From contig CM012955.1 of assembly GCA_000181795.3 (NCBI GenBank), positions 10,380,101-10,444,100 on the forward strand: a DNA stretch of 64,000 nucleotides, read 5' to 3'. How positions within the stretch are numbered: position 1 is the stretch's first letter; the number at the start of each line of letters is the position of its first letter. Under the pieces are notes generated by a model. The model had not been told where the DNA came from. It ran no database searches and saw nothing but the letters and a program-made list of their open reading frames with translations. Positions 10,985 to 22,295 of this stretch are shown in pieces. Position numbers and translations under genes: made by a program. This DNA comes from Trichinella spiralis. Lineage: Eukaryota > Nematoda > Enoplea > Trichinellida > Trichinellidae.

Positions 10985-13337
10985 TCAATCAGACCAAACG
11001 GAAAATTGCAGATTGGATGGCAAATCTGCAGAATCATTTTCCAAGATAGGATATACTTTTGAACTGTCCTCATTCTACAAATTATAACATCGCATTATTC
11101 TGCAAAATTGAAAAGAAGAAAGCAACAAAAATAAAAAAATACTGCTTCTGTTCTGCGCTTGTTCTTTATCATCTGCAAATATTTGGTCATTATTGGATCG
11201 ATAAGAGCATCATTTTTTGACAATTCATCAAGCTGATGATCTTTTTGAATTTCATTTTCGTCGCTCTTTTCCACAACAACACCATTTTCTGATGATTGAA
11301 TATCGTTACGTCGTTCCTGCTGTGGAAAACGAAAAAATACAAGCAAACATTTTATCCAACAATATCCCCGATTGTGATAAATAATAAGCAAAAAAATCTA
11401 CTATTCGCAATTGTAATGTGAATTAAACTTATTGAAAAGAACAACAGTTTCGAAATGATTGGATGAATTCAGTTTGAAGCAATTTGAAAACAAAAACAAA
11501 ATTAAAACTTAACAGACAAAGATCTACGTACATGAGAAGCATTTTTCGACAGCAGACGACTTTCCCAGTTGTCGTCCGTTTTGATCAACTTTGAACTGCC
11601 ATTTATCATGATTTCTTCACTTGAAATATTTTCCATTTTGTCTTCTTTTGAAGTTCGAATTTGACTAAAATGCTCTTGTCGAGCTTGATCATCATCATCA
11701 TCATCACCATCGCAAATTTTGTTTTTCGCTATTCCACGGGCTGAAATTATTGCACCTCGCTTCAGATCTATTTCTGCTGATTGCCCAGCAGAAAGATTCA
11801 GTCCAGTGTTCCGCTGCAACGTTTCTATATTACGAAGAATACTGTCAATGCTGTTCAACATTTTCTTTGTATTCTTAGTAAAATAATCTTCCTGATACGA
11901 AGCAACTGCCCGATCAAGCTTCTAAAAACACAGGGAAATAGACAAAATATGAGACACATATTTTTCACAGAATTTCGTATGATTGATTTGAAAAATACGT
12001 ACGAAACCAATTTCACACAATAAAATGTGAACCACAGGAACCAATATTCGAAAATCAAAAAACAATCCCGTTTAGCATTCTATTAATTTTTGAATAAAAT
12101 ATGCTTTTTTCTTTTCATTAAAAACAAAACGTAGAATTGCTCAGCTGATGAAGAAAGTATACAATCAGTAACCTTATCTCTTGCATTTGCTCCAACTGCG
12201 TCTGCTAGTGTGTATAAACTAATGCAAGCATTAGCACATATGATGCATAGTTATTTGAAATCTAATTTCACCGCATTACATTCCTTTATCAATGCTTAAG
12301 ACTTGCATGTGCGCTTCAAGATTTCGAGTAATATTTAAAAATCAAAGTAAAAAAATTTACATGCTCAAAATTTAAAGAATTGCCTTAATTAAATGAAAAT
12401 AACAAATTTACACTGGAAAATAAATAAATAAATAGAAGCAAACTTGCACTACAATATAACACTGGACAAAAAAATTACCATGATTTTCAAATCGATCACT
12501 TCTGCAACGTCCAATGGTTCGCATAAATCTGTTTTGTTAGCCACAGCAAAATTGCCACTGCTTTCATCATCGCTCTGATTGGCATTTTTGTATGAATTAT
12601 GGAACAAAGTCTCGCTCCGAAAATTACACCTTAAAATTATGCAATAAAAGTGTAAAATTTAATGAATGAAATTTATTTCGCTCTTTCCATGTTTCAAGAG
12701 GAACGAGAAAACCCCTCTACCTTGAATTGAGATCTTTTGCTGTGCGTAAAAAAGAGTAATGATTCAAATTGTCGAACTTCGAATCCACTTTACACGTTGA
12801 ATTATGCAACGGATTCTTTAAAATGTAATAAAATGTTAATTAAAGTAAATAAATAAATTTAAGTTGTACTTTCGATGGAGAAATCCCATTTGACAAAGTG
12901 CTGCTCGTATTGTCTTCAGTTTTTCTCGACTCTGCACCTGAATCAGTAGTTGAATCGTTTCGTTTCAAATTATTCATTTCGAAAATTTTAAGCCTTTTTG
13001 ATAATTCTAAATTTTAGAAAAATTCATCATCAATAAGCGGGCAAAAAAACCCACTAACAATTACAATAAATATACCGTAATTTTTTCTCAACAAATTTTT
13101 CTTCTCTGCCAACCAATTGGCTTGCAGTTGGTCAATTTCGGCGGTCATTCTCTTGTTCTCTTCTTGCAAAATATCGTAATCAGAATTAGCTTGCAACTGT
13201 CGATTTAGGCGTTTGTTTTCCTTTTGAAACTTCTGCAAGCGTTCTCTGAGCTTGTCCACAGTTTTCTAGCAAAAGAAAAGAAGAAGAAGCAAATGTACAA
13301 TTGTGAACATATTGCAGATAGTCATATAACATATTCA

Positions 13338-13380
<43 letters not shown>

Positions 13381-15021
13381 TAATATAAATATTATGTAAA
13401 CAAATATCGACGTGTCTGTTCACCTGCAGTGCTGAAATACGATCGTTCCGTTCTGACGTCACCCAATTTAAAGCTTGGTTGCGTCCTTCTTCTGAGCTTA
13501 AGAAAAGCTTGATGAGCTCTGCAAAAGTTGAGTGTGTAAAAAGAAAAAAGCCTCAACGACAACAGCAACAACAAGCAGCTATTAAATTTTACGTTGAAAT
13601 TTTTTCTCTTTTGCACGCATTCTTTGGTAACAACTGTCAACTTGCTGTTGTTCCTCCATTCGGATAGTTTGAACAATTTGATCGTAATTTTTAATAAATT
13701 CCTCTTCTTTATCTTTGATCATCGATTCTTGCTTGGAAAGATCTCGCTTTCTTTGATTAATTCTCTCTTCCTCACGACAAAGCCATCTTAATTAAAAACA
13801 CACACATGTATTAATCATATTGTTATTACATATTTATTTTTAATAACTTAAAAAATACATGAAACAAGGAAAATTGCACAAACAAAGCTCAAAAGCAAAT
13901 TAGATAAATTCACTTACGTCTTCACTTCTTCTGCGAGAGAAACCAACTCATCCTCTTGCTCTTTCAGTGATTCAGCTTTTTCAGTCAGCTTCTCTTCAAC
14001 AATTCGTTGCTCATTTTCAATTGCCTGTTCAAATTGCATTATTAATAATTGTACTGTTTTGTTGGACATTCACACGGACAGCAAAAAAGTGATAATTTTT
14101 TAATGTAAATTAGAAAAGTATGAAAAAAAATAATTGCACTCATCCATCACTCACCAATTTTTCATTAGCAACGTCAATCTTCAACGCTTTGTACTCGTTG
14201 ATCAGAGATTTTTCTTTCGCATCATATTCACGTTTCAACTGAAACAATATCAAAATAATAAAGATGTAAAATTTCATCAAACTATAAAAATCAATTAATT
14301 CACGTTTGCAATTTCTTCATTCAAACGTTTCGCCATTGTCTGTTCAAGAAGTTGTAGTTCATTTTCCATTTTCGATTCCATATTGCAAACCTGATCACAA
14401 AACAACAGACAACCATTATCATAATTGATAGCCAAATTTGAGCAAATGAGACAAACTTCTCGAGTGAACTTTTCGTTGTATTTCATTTCAATGCTTTCCC
14501 ACAACGACAGCAATGCAGAACTGCTGGAAATGTCCGACTTGAGTTGTACGTCGTGCAGCCGCTGATGGAAATCAACCAATGGAGGAAAACAGTTTAAATT
14601 GGAAACAAATGATGAAATTCAATTTTCTCACTCAAACATACCGATTCATCAAGCTGGTGGCTTTCGGACAGGAACGTGGATAACGTGCACCCGTAACCAT
14701 GGTATTTCAAATATTTTGCCACTTGAGAATCACACCACCTCGAAAATATCCGCCTGCCGCTGTTGGTCGTATGCGATTCAGAAGCCAACTTCGACAGGAA
14801 AGCATTTCGAATAGCTACTTTCAAAGCATTCTGAAAATAAAAAAAATTTTGGATAAATTATGCAAAATTTGGGATTCCGGTGATTTTCTTCTTACCCTCT
14901 CTGCTATTGAACAGTTGGCCAAATTCAACGGTGAAACCACGCCGGCATTCTTCACGTCTTCACTGTTCAAATCTTCAGATTCAAAAGTTGATTCAGACAA
15001 TTCCACCGACGTTTGGACCAT
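10985..15021 (-). CDS. LisH and coiled-coil protein, OFD1-like (centrosome/basal body)
   Basis: A multi-exon gene starting MVQTSVELSESTFESED. The second exon carries a LisH-type segment: NALKVAIRNAFLSKL, then SQVAKYLKYHGYGCTLSTFL, then SESHQLDES. A long charged coiled coil follows over exons between 14550 and 13014, for example EIANLKREYDAKEKSLINE, EQRIVEEKLTEKAESLK and KLRERLQKFQKENKRLNRQ. The C-terminal third is low-complexity and acidic (exons at 13010-12870, 12820-12722, 12630-12480, 11923-11522, 11322-11145) and the last exon ends FSVWSD at 10985. An N-terminal helix plus LisH followed by coiled coil is the OFD1 layout; OFD1 acts at centriole distal ends and ciliary basal bodies. FOP/CEP43 and FOPNL share the LisH but lack this coiled coil. 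Splice phases agree at the junctions checked. OFD1 is not known from C. elegans. Confidence 0.65.
13338..13378. repeat. (AAT)n microsatellite in an intron of the OFD1-like gene
   Basis: About 14 uninterrupted trinucleotide units between two coiled-coil exons. Confidence 0.9.
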
Positions 15022-16421
15022 TTTTATTTTTCAATTTTTAAAAAAATTTTTCGTCCATTTTCCACCTCTTAAAACTTGACACAGACAACAATTACACACC
15101 TTTGCGTGTGAGAGAGGCCAAGCATACTTTTTGATTTGTAAAATTTTCTCAACAAATAAAATTGAAATGAACATTGAACATTTTTGAAAAAAATGCACAT
15201 TTCTACATATACAATGAAAAAAATTCAAAAAGAAAACTTAATCTCAAACAAACAAGCCAGCCAGTCAGCTTCACGTGTCGTTAATTACTGCTGACGTTTA
15301 AACATTTAAAAACAATTTTAAAAAATTAATATATTATGATTGAATGGTTATTTTCGATTCGAAAGAGAACATTGAGAGAAATGAGAAAAAACAACAACAA
15401 AATAATTAATACTTGACGAACAACAATTATTAAATATAAAAAATGAGAAATCTACTCGAACAAGTTGACATTATAGCAAAATGTATGTATAGAAAATTGA
15501 GAAAAATGAAATTTAAAATTAAAGCTAATATAAATGAAAACAAGTGAATAAAAACACAAACCTCGAATGACGAATATTCAGCTACTGAAAACAGTTGCTA
15601 TGGTGATCAAGACAACAAGCGTTGCGCTTCTTCATCAAAACGGCGGAATAATTGATAATGAAATGTTCCGTACAAATCAGCTGTAGAAGAGAAAATCAAT
15701 CAATATCACGACATGCATACACACGTTAACGACAATATTATTTCATCAAATATAACATTTGAAAATAAATCAATCAATCAACGTACAAATACATGCACAG
15801 AGTGTAATTTGAGATGTGCTGAATGGAAATAATTTAATCAAAAATAAACATTCAATATTATTTTTAGAATTATTAATTTACATTAAAATTTGCCAACATT
15901 CACGAATTACTATTCACAACTGTTTATATATATTATTATTATTATTTCCCCTTAAAGATTATATATTTTTGATTTGAACAAAAATAATTCAAATGCAATT
16001 AATTAATGCTATTTGAAATATTTTAAACAAAAATCAAATTATTTTAACATTCACATTCTCGTCTTCACCACGCATACAATAAAAGCAGAGGAAACTTTTT
16101 AAATATAAATTTGCATTTGAAGCTCGTTTTAAAGAGTCTATAGATGTGTGCCAAGAAAAATAAATTGCTTATTAACAATTTGAATCGACAACAAATTAAT
16201 CAAACATAAAACCATAATAAAAATAAAATATGGACATATGCACGTCACTGGACATCGGCTGCTACTACTGCTACGCCTTTGAAATATTTGAAGTACTAGA
16301 GGAGAGAAATAAATTGTTACCGTTAGAAAATTATTACACTACGGAAATGATCTTTGGATAAACAAAATAACCAATCTGTTCCCCAGATAACAAATGCTTG
16401 TATCACTTATTGAAAAGGATA

Positions 16422-16478
<57 letters not shown>

Positions 16479-17713
16479 GTGATGGTAAAAAAATTGTGGA
16501 TAAAAACTGCGGAAAAAGATTTCAATGTGGTCAAATTGGTCAAATCAGGACAACAGCACAACAAACACACCGTGCAAGAGCCGAATTTGGAGCGAACAAT
16601 TGCATCGCATGCTGCAGTGCTAGCTGAAACAGTTTTTGTTGCCCACCAAACGACCTGAATGGTCATTCAACAAATCAGGACATTTTCACGTTGGAATTGC
16701 GAAGAATTGAAAAGTGAAGACGAACAACGCTTTGGTGTTCAAGAAGCATCGAGGTCCCATTAGACGTGCGGCACAAATTTTCAACTGAACTAATAACTGC
16801 TGCCTGTTCGACGAAGAACCATCAAACGACAAATGCGAACGTGAATTCATTTTTCGGTAATTCAGTCGATTATTTTCGCTTGAATTTACAAAAATTTTTT
16901 GAAATTAAAACTAATAATCAAGTTACATCGTTGGGATTACGGTCACTGTCTTCAAGTAGAACTGTGTGCGGGAGAAAAATAAAAAAAATAATACTAATAA
17001 TAAAAGTATTTTAAAAAATTAATCACTCTAAATAAAAAAAGTAAAAAGAAAAATTACTGAAAAATTATTATTATTATTATCATTTGACTTGGATAAAATG
17101 TTTTCGTTTTTCGCGTTGACCAATCAAAATCACCGCCAGAATGCGCAAGCGTCGTTCGTCAGCAGTGGGAGGGGTGAAAATCTCGAAATCGACGAAAAGC
17201 CAAGAAAAGCTACTCGGCTAACTCGCATAGAGACAGACTAACAGCAGCGCCCCCACTGCTCATTGGTCAGCTACAACCTGCTCGCCCGGGCTCAGTCCAA
17301 TTTCTCGTGTTGTTCCCGGCTGCCGGCGTTGTGCATAAACGCTCCTGCCATTAGTCCACAGCGTGGCCGTGGTAGGTGACGACGTAGCAATTCCAAGACC
17401 AACCCGAGTAAATTAACGCTCCAAAGAAGCATCGTCGAGCGGGTCGAAAATTCACACACTTGACCGGTTTGCCTTTTACAATTCGCTGTGAGTGAAATCG
17501 TCCAGGTTCCGATTTTTTTTATTCCACTTGTTCCGCAAAAATTTTCCTACTCTATTTGAACAACAACAACAATATGGCGGCTTCAACAAGGCATATATAT
17601 CATATATGTTGAAACGCCGTACTGTTATTCAAAATATTATTATTATTATTATTATTGTTATTGTTATTGTTATAAATCGTACGATTGCTTGATCAAACTT
17701 TCAGAACAGTAAT
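15022..17713. other. Divergent intergenic region between the OFD1-like and ankyrin genes
   Basis: No coding region is seen. A GC-richer block at about 17100-17490 is followed by GTGAGT (17487). An acceptor (ACTTTCAG, near 17705) follows just before the ankyrin ATG. This suggests a 5' UTR exon and a roughly 220-bp intron for that gene, with its promoter close to 17100-17300. A (AAT)n run of about 54 bp lies at 16424-16477. Confidence 0.45.
16424..16477. repeat. (AAT)n microsatellite
   Basis: About 18 AAT units without interruption, intergenic. Confidence 0.95.
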
Positions 17714-18520
17714 ATGGCAAGAATGTTAAGTCCACCTCACATCCCCTCCCAGTACAGAAACATGCGAATGGCGTTGACGTTTGCAGTGCTGCAACGTCAT
17801 TTTGATGCTGCCAGAATTTTGTTGCAGAACGGGGCGGATCCAAATCTCGAATGCAGGGACGACTGCGGTATCATACTGCCGCCGCTGCAAATTGCCTGCT
17901 GGGAAAGAGATGTGCGTATGGCCAGATTACTGCTTGAATTTGGTGCCGACGTAAATAAGGCGGTATTCAATCGGACGGCGCTGACAGTCGCCATTGACGT
18001 GAGGAGCCGCGAATTGGTGGAGTTGCTCATTGAATTTAAGATTCGGCTGGGCGACGGCAGCGGCGATTGGAAACATTGCCCGTTGCATTTTGCCTGCAAG
18101 TTCGCCTCGCGTTCCGGCCTGGCTGAGGTGCTGCTCAGTCACGGGTGCATGCCCCTGGTGAATGACGAAGACGATGAAGGCAAGGATGCGCTAACTTATA
18201 GTTTGGAAAATCATCAGCTAAAACTCAGCATTATGCTGATCAAAGCCGGTGCCAAAGTCAAAGAAAAGCATCTTGCAATTTTCAACAGAGCTGCTTCCAT
18301 CGCGCAGACCGAAGCATTGGCAGGAATCAACGAGCAACAAAAAAAGTACTTGATGGACAGTCTCCAAAATTGGAAATGTGTTAAATCGTTAAAACATTTG
18401 GCCGCAGTTGCAGCTAAAAGACACATGTTCCACTCTAACAACTGGGATAGCATAATCGATGAAATTCAATTTGCCAATATTCCAGAAACTTTGAAACAAT
18501 TATTATTACTCCGAGATTAA
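17714..18520 (+). CDS. Ankyrin-repeat protein with SOCS-box-like C-terminus (ASB-like)
   Basis: A single coding exon of 268 codons, preceded by the acceptor ACTTTCAG about 8 bp before the ATG. It has at least four ankyrin repeats: FDAARILLQNGADPNLE (about 30-46), VRMARLLLEFGADVNKA (66-82), SRELVELLIEFKI, then HCPLHFACKF and LKLSIMLIKAGAKVKE (about 170-185). The last 45 residues (SLKHLAAVAAKRHMF, then IPETLKQLLLL) fit a SOCS box: a leading SLxxL helix and a final I/LPxxLKxYLL-like helix. Proteins of this type act as substrate receptors of elongin BC/cullin-5 ubiquitin ligases. Which ASB member it corresponds to cannot be told. It is intron-poor compared with its neighbours. Confidence 0.82.
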   Translation: MARMLSPPHIPSQYRNMRMALTFAVLQRHFDAARILLQNGADPNLECRDDCGIILPPLQIACWERDVRMARLLLEFGADVNKAVFNRTALTVAIDVRSRELVELLIEFKIRLGDGSGDWKHCPLHFACKFASRSGLAEVLLSHGCMPLVNDEDDEGKDALTYSLENHQLKLSIMLIKAGAKVKEKHLAIFNRAASIAQTEALAGINEQQKKYLMDSLQNWKCVKSLKHLAAVAAKRHMFHSNNWDSIIDEIQFANIPETLKQLLLLRD

Positions 18521-19803
18521 CTTCACCGAATTATTCATTCATCGAATCGTTCATCTACTTCACGATTTTACTTTTACTGTACTGCAGTACCTGCATTACA
18601 TTAACCATCATTCGTGGTATGGGCTTTTGAATATTTGCATTTTTATAAATTGGGAAAAGGAATAAAAATTATCTTTTACGAATGAAAAACTATCTGGCGT
18701 TTCATTTCATCCGAATCATAATTTTTACCAACTGAGTGTTATGATGATCATCACACATTAAGTACACGACATCATATTAAAAACTATTACAATAAGCAGA
18801 GGAAATTGTAAAGATAGTGAAAACATTAAAAAAACATTTTCAATTAAACTGCTATATGACAAAGCATTACAGCCATAGTAATTAAAATATATTTAAATAA
18901 TTGTTAAAACAAATTTGTCCAATAAATTTCCCCTTCATTGTACAAACTCAACACAATATAACAAACTATATTACGTTATAACGTTGAGTAATTAGTTTGA
19001 TTAAATAACAACAAATATTTATAAAACAATTCGATCAAGCGGTGACAGTTGCTGCAATTGTCTACTTCCAAGCAAAATCTTCAAAACATTCTGACAGTAT
19101 GAACATCTACAGAATTTCTTTTAGCCTGAACCATTATCTCGTTTGTGTACTGTTACGAAATTTAAGTTGTGCAATAATTACAATTGAATAAATATTTAAC
19201 AAAATAGATGCAAAATGGAAATTATGTCAAACATTTTACGTTACCTTTTTCATTGTTTCAGCTTGTATTAAATGAAATTTATGGTATATTCAACATGTTT
19301 TGAAGAAACCCAAACGTTTCGTACAAAAAAAATTATATTTTTTTCACTGTTTAATTATTATATCTACAGTAAGAAACAGTGTCAAGATCAAATAGAATCC
19401 AACAAATATAGAGGGAATTTTCAAACAATTATGATTGCTAAATGGTGCAATTTGAATTTCATTCAACAGTTGTTCCCTTAATACTTAAATATTTCCAACT
19501 TTGTACTTTCAAAAAGAATATCACAAAAAACCAATAATCAGGCCTGTTTGACATTGCACATATTATACATAATGAAATGCAATTAACGGCGAATGAGAAA
19601 CTGCGATAGGATTGTAATATTAAATAAAAAAGAAAAAATACACTTCATTTTCTTTATTTAAATTTTTTCAAAAACTGAATTTTTTTACTATTAAAAAACA
19701 AAAAGCAGTTGCCTAACTGCCCAGTTGCACACTTAACTGTCAACTGCCATAAAGCAGAAGAGAAAATATAAATCAAAATTACAATCAATAGATTAGTTGA
19801 TCA
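18521..19803. other. Intergenic between convergent genes, nothing seen
   Basis: AT-rich sequence between the convergent ankyrin and glutaredoxin genes. AATAAA near 18661 (18660-18665) is a likely poly(A) signal for the ankyrin gene. No supportable coding region. Confidence 0.5.
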
Positions 19804-20372
19804 TTAATATAAGTCATCACGATAACATTCGTTGACCATTAATGAAAGAAAGCCTGCAGACTGCAACGCCAACAACTCTGAAAAACCTACAAAACAACAA
19901 CACTTTAAACTGGATGAAAAATACCTCGGAAATAAAATGACAAAACTTTCACTTTCAATCAACTACTACTTTATGAATATACTATTTTAACTCAAAACAA
20001 TTTATCAAAACAAAATGTGAAAAACATTATATGACAAAGTAGAATAACGATCACCTCCAACAAATTTGCCGCATATGAATATTTGTGGAACGGTGCTCCA
20101 ACCAGTTTTCGAAGTAACAGCTTTGAAAATGTCGTTTCCACCAGTTATTTGATTTAATTCATAAAATCGTGCTGGTATCTTTTCATCTTTAAGCAATTGT
20201 CTGGTCTTGATACAAGCAGGACATGTACTTTTCGAATAAATCACCACTGGATCTTTGGCGAGCTAAAATAACTACATTGGTTATGTGCAAAACACTCGTA
20301 TGATGTGAAAAATCATCAGACTTGCTCTTGCAGAACAACATTCATGTTCTTTCTACTAACTGCGCTACCCAT
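19804..20372 (-). CDS. Glutaredoxin, probably N-myristoylated
   Basis: Three exons. The first (20372-20322) gives MGSAVSRKNMNVVLQEQ. The second begins LAKDPVVIYSKSTCPACIKT and runs to IFICGKFVGG. The third, from an acceptor near 19895, gives FSELLALQSAGF and ends RDDLY. Splice phases agree. The features are those of a dithiol glutaredoxin: active site C-P-A-C (usually CPYC), the cis-proline in STVPQIF, and a glycine pair after the last strand for glutathione binding. The full length is about 110 residues, normal for the family. The N-terminus MGxxxS with basic residues after it is a classic N-myristoylation signal, so the protein may sit on membranes; that part is inference. Confidence 0.88.
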
Positions 20373-21161
20373 GACTGGAAAAATTATATTTTCAAATAAT
20401 AATCGATATAAAAAATATTTTACAGTAAAATTATTACAGTAAGCCACCAGGAAAGTGAGATGGGTGGAATCAAACTGGGCAAGTTATTGCCAAAATTAAC
20501 AAACGCTTTGAATATTGAAATCAACAGAACATCTGTTACATTACAAATAAAAAACAAAGAAAAACAAATATGGAGAATAGTTAAAACTTCATTTGTATAA
20601 CATGATGACAACGTTATTTTTAATTTCTATTGAATGGCTATACAAAGTGTGAACTTGTTGAATTAACAAAAAGTAAATATTTAAGTTTTTTTTTCAAAAA
20701 TTAATAAAAAGTGAAATTTTTAAATTAAAAAAAAATTGAGTTTTTTAAAACATTTACTCCATATATCATGCCATAGCATTAATAAAACTCACTTGCACAA
20801 CTTTCGCTGGCAGCTTTGTAAATACGTTTAGCTAAATACAAAATAAAATTTACAATATCCTGTAATTACATGTATGTAATGACAATTTTACATTAAAAAA
20901 TGCCATTTTTTGCAGTTAGAATCATTTCAAACATGTTGCATTTGAAGCTTCACAATTTATTCGTGAATACCATGTTACTGTATTAGAAAGTTTCTTTCAA
21001 GGACAACGGAAATGACAAAGTGTTTATTCAAAGGTTTTTTTGTAGTGTTGAATGAATATTGAAAGTGTTTCATTTAAGAAATTTAGGTGTATTTAAAAAT
21101 TAACAAAATTACTGTTTAGATATAGATACAGAATTCATTTTTCCTATTGCTGCTGTATTAG

Positions 21162-22295
21162 ATGACTTCTCAAACAAGAACGTACGCTGATTTGGAGAAA
21201 ATTGGTAACATAAAGTAAGTTATTTTTATTTGATTTATACTTTTTCAAAGAAATATTTTTATCATACGTCGTTATAATTGATAATTTTTTAACGAATTTT
21301 TGAATATTTTCGTATTTTTTTAGATGCAAACTTGATAAACTGGAGGAAGTGCTGGGCATGTTTAGTAAGGAAGTGGGATTTTGTAAGACAGAATCTTTAC
21401 ATCTAACAGAATATATGAATGAATTGAAAAATCTGACTCAAGAAAAGCTTGCTCACGTTGAAGAACTGCGTCAAATTAATTGCGACATCAATCAAGTAAG
21501 ATGAAATTTTAATGTACTACTCTTGTTCAATAGATGATATTTGTTGATCATCATATTGATTACAGTTTTTTGATTTACGACATGATCATTTTACTGTTTA
21601 TTATGGAAGTTACTTTTGTTTTCATGATGAAATATTTTTCAAGCTCGAAACTGCTATCAAACAAGCTCAAAATGAACAAATGAAAGCTATGGAAGATGCC
21701 CGTCGACATTTAGCCGAACTGTTGCCACTGAAAGAAGAAATCAATCGGCTACGTTTGTCCATAAATCAAGAACCACTTCCTGACAATATTATTAGCGAAG
21801 AAACAATATCACTGTTAGTGATGATGAATTCGCCAGTGATTCATCGTTTTTGTAACTTTTATGATTTCCAGGCTGTTGCAATTTGAACAGCAAAATTCAC
21901 CGATGCGTTTTTGGTATCCAGAAGTTGGCAGTGGGAATGCAACATCTTTGCCATTGTTGGGCTGTCAGTCGAAAAGTGTCAATCCAGTACTTGACAATTC
22001 AATTCCTGACCAAGTATCTTTTTCACAAAGGCCAACAACTTCGAATTTTCCATTCAGCATTGCTGAATTGTCCATGTCGACTTCATTTTTGAAACAGCAA
22101 CCTCCTCCAATGAAGGTGAGTTTGTGGCGTTGTCAATCAGTCAGTGAGTGAATAATAATTGCACATTGCTTGTTGTAGACATGCACTAGTTGCCAACAGC
22201 AGATTCATCGCAATGCGCCTATATGCCCGTTATGCAAATCGAAGAGTCGTTCGAAAAATCCGAAAAAAGCGAAAGCGAGGAAAACCAGTGGCTAA
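21162..22295 (+). CDS. ZC4H2: ZC4H2 zinc-finger protein
   Basis: Five exons: 21162-21214, 21324-21495, 21644-21813, 21872-22115 and 22179-22295, all with matching phases. The N-terminal half is coiled coil: [51 protein letters not shown]. The last exons give QQPPPMK, then [19 protein letters not shown] and [11 protein letters not shown], almost identical to the C4H2 zinc finger of vertebrate ZC4H2. The cysteines of CxxC and CPLC and the two-residue HR pair are all kept. Vertebrate ZC4H2 is nuclear, works with RNF220 and affects neural development and BMP/Smad signalling. The conserved junction between PMK and the zinc finger falls exactly at an intron. Confidence 0.95.
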
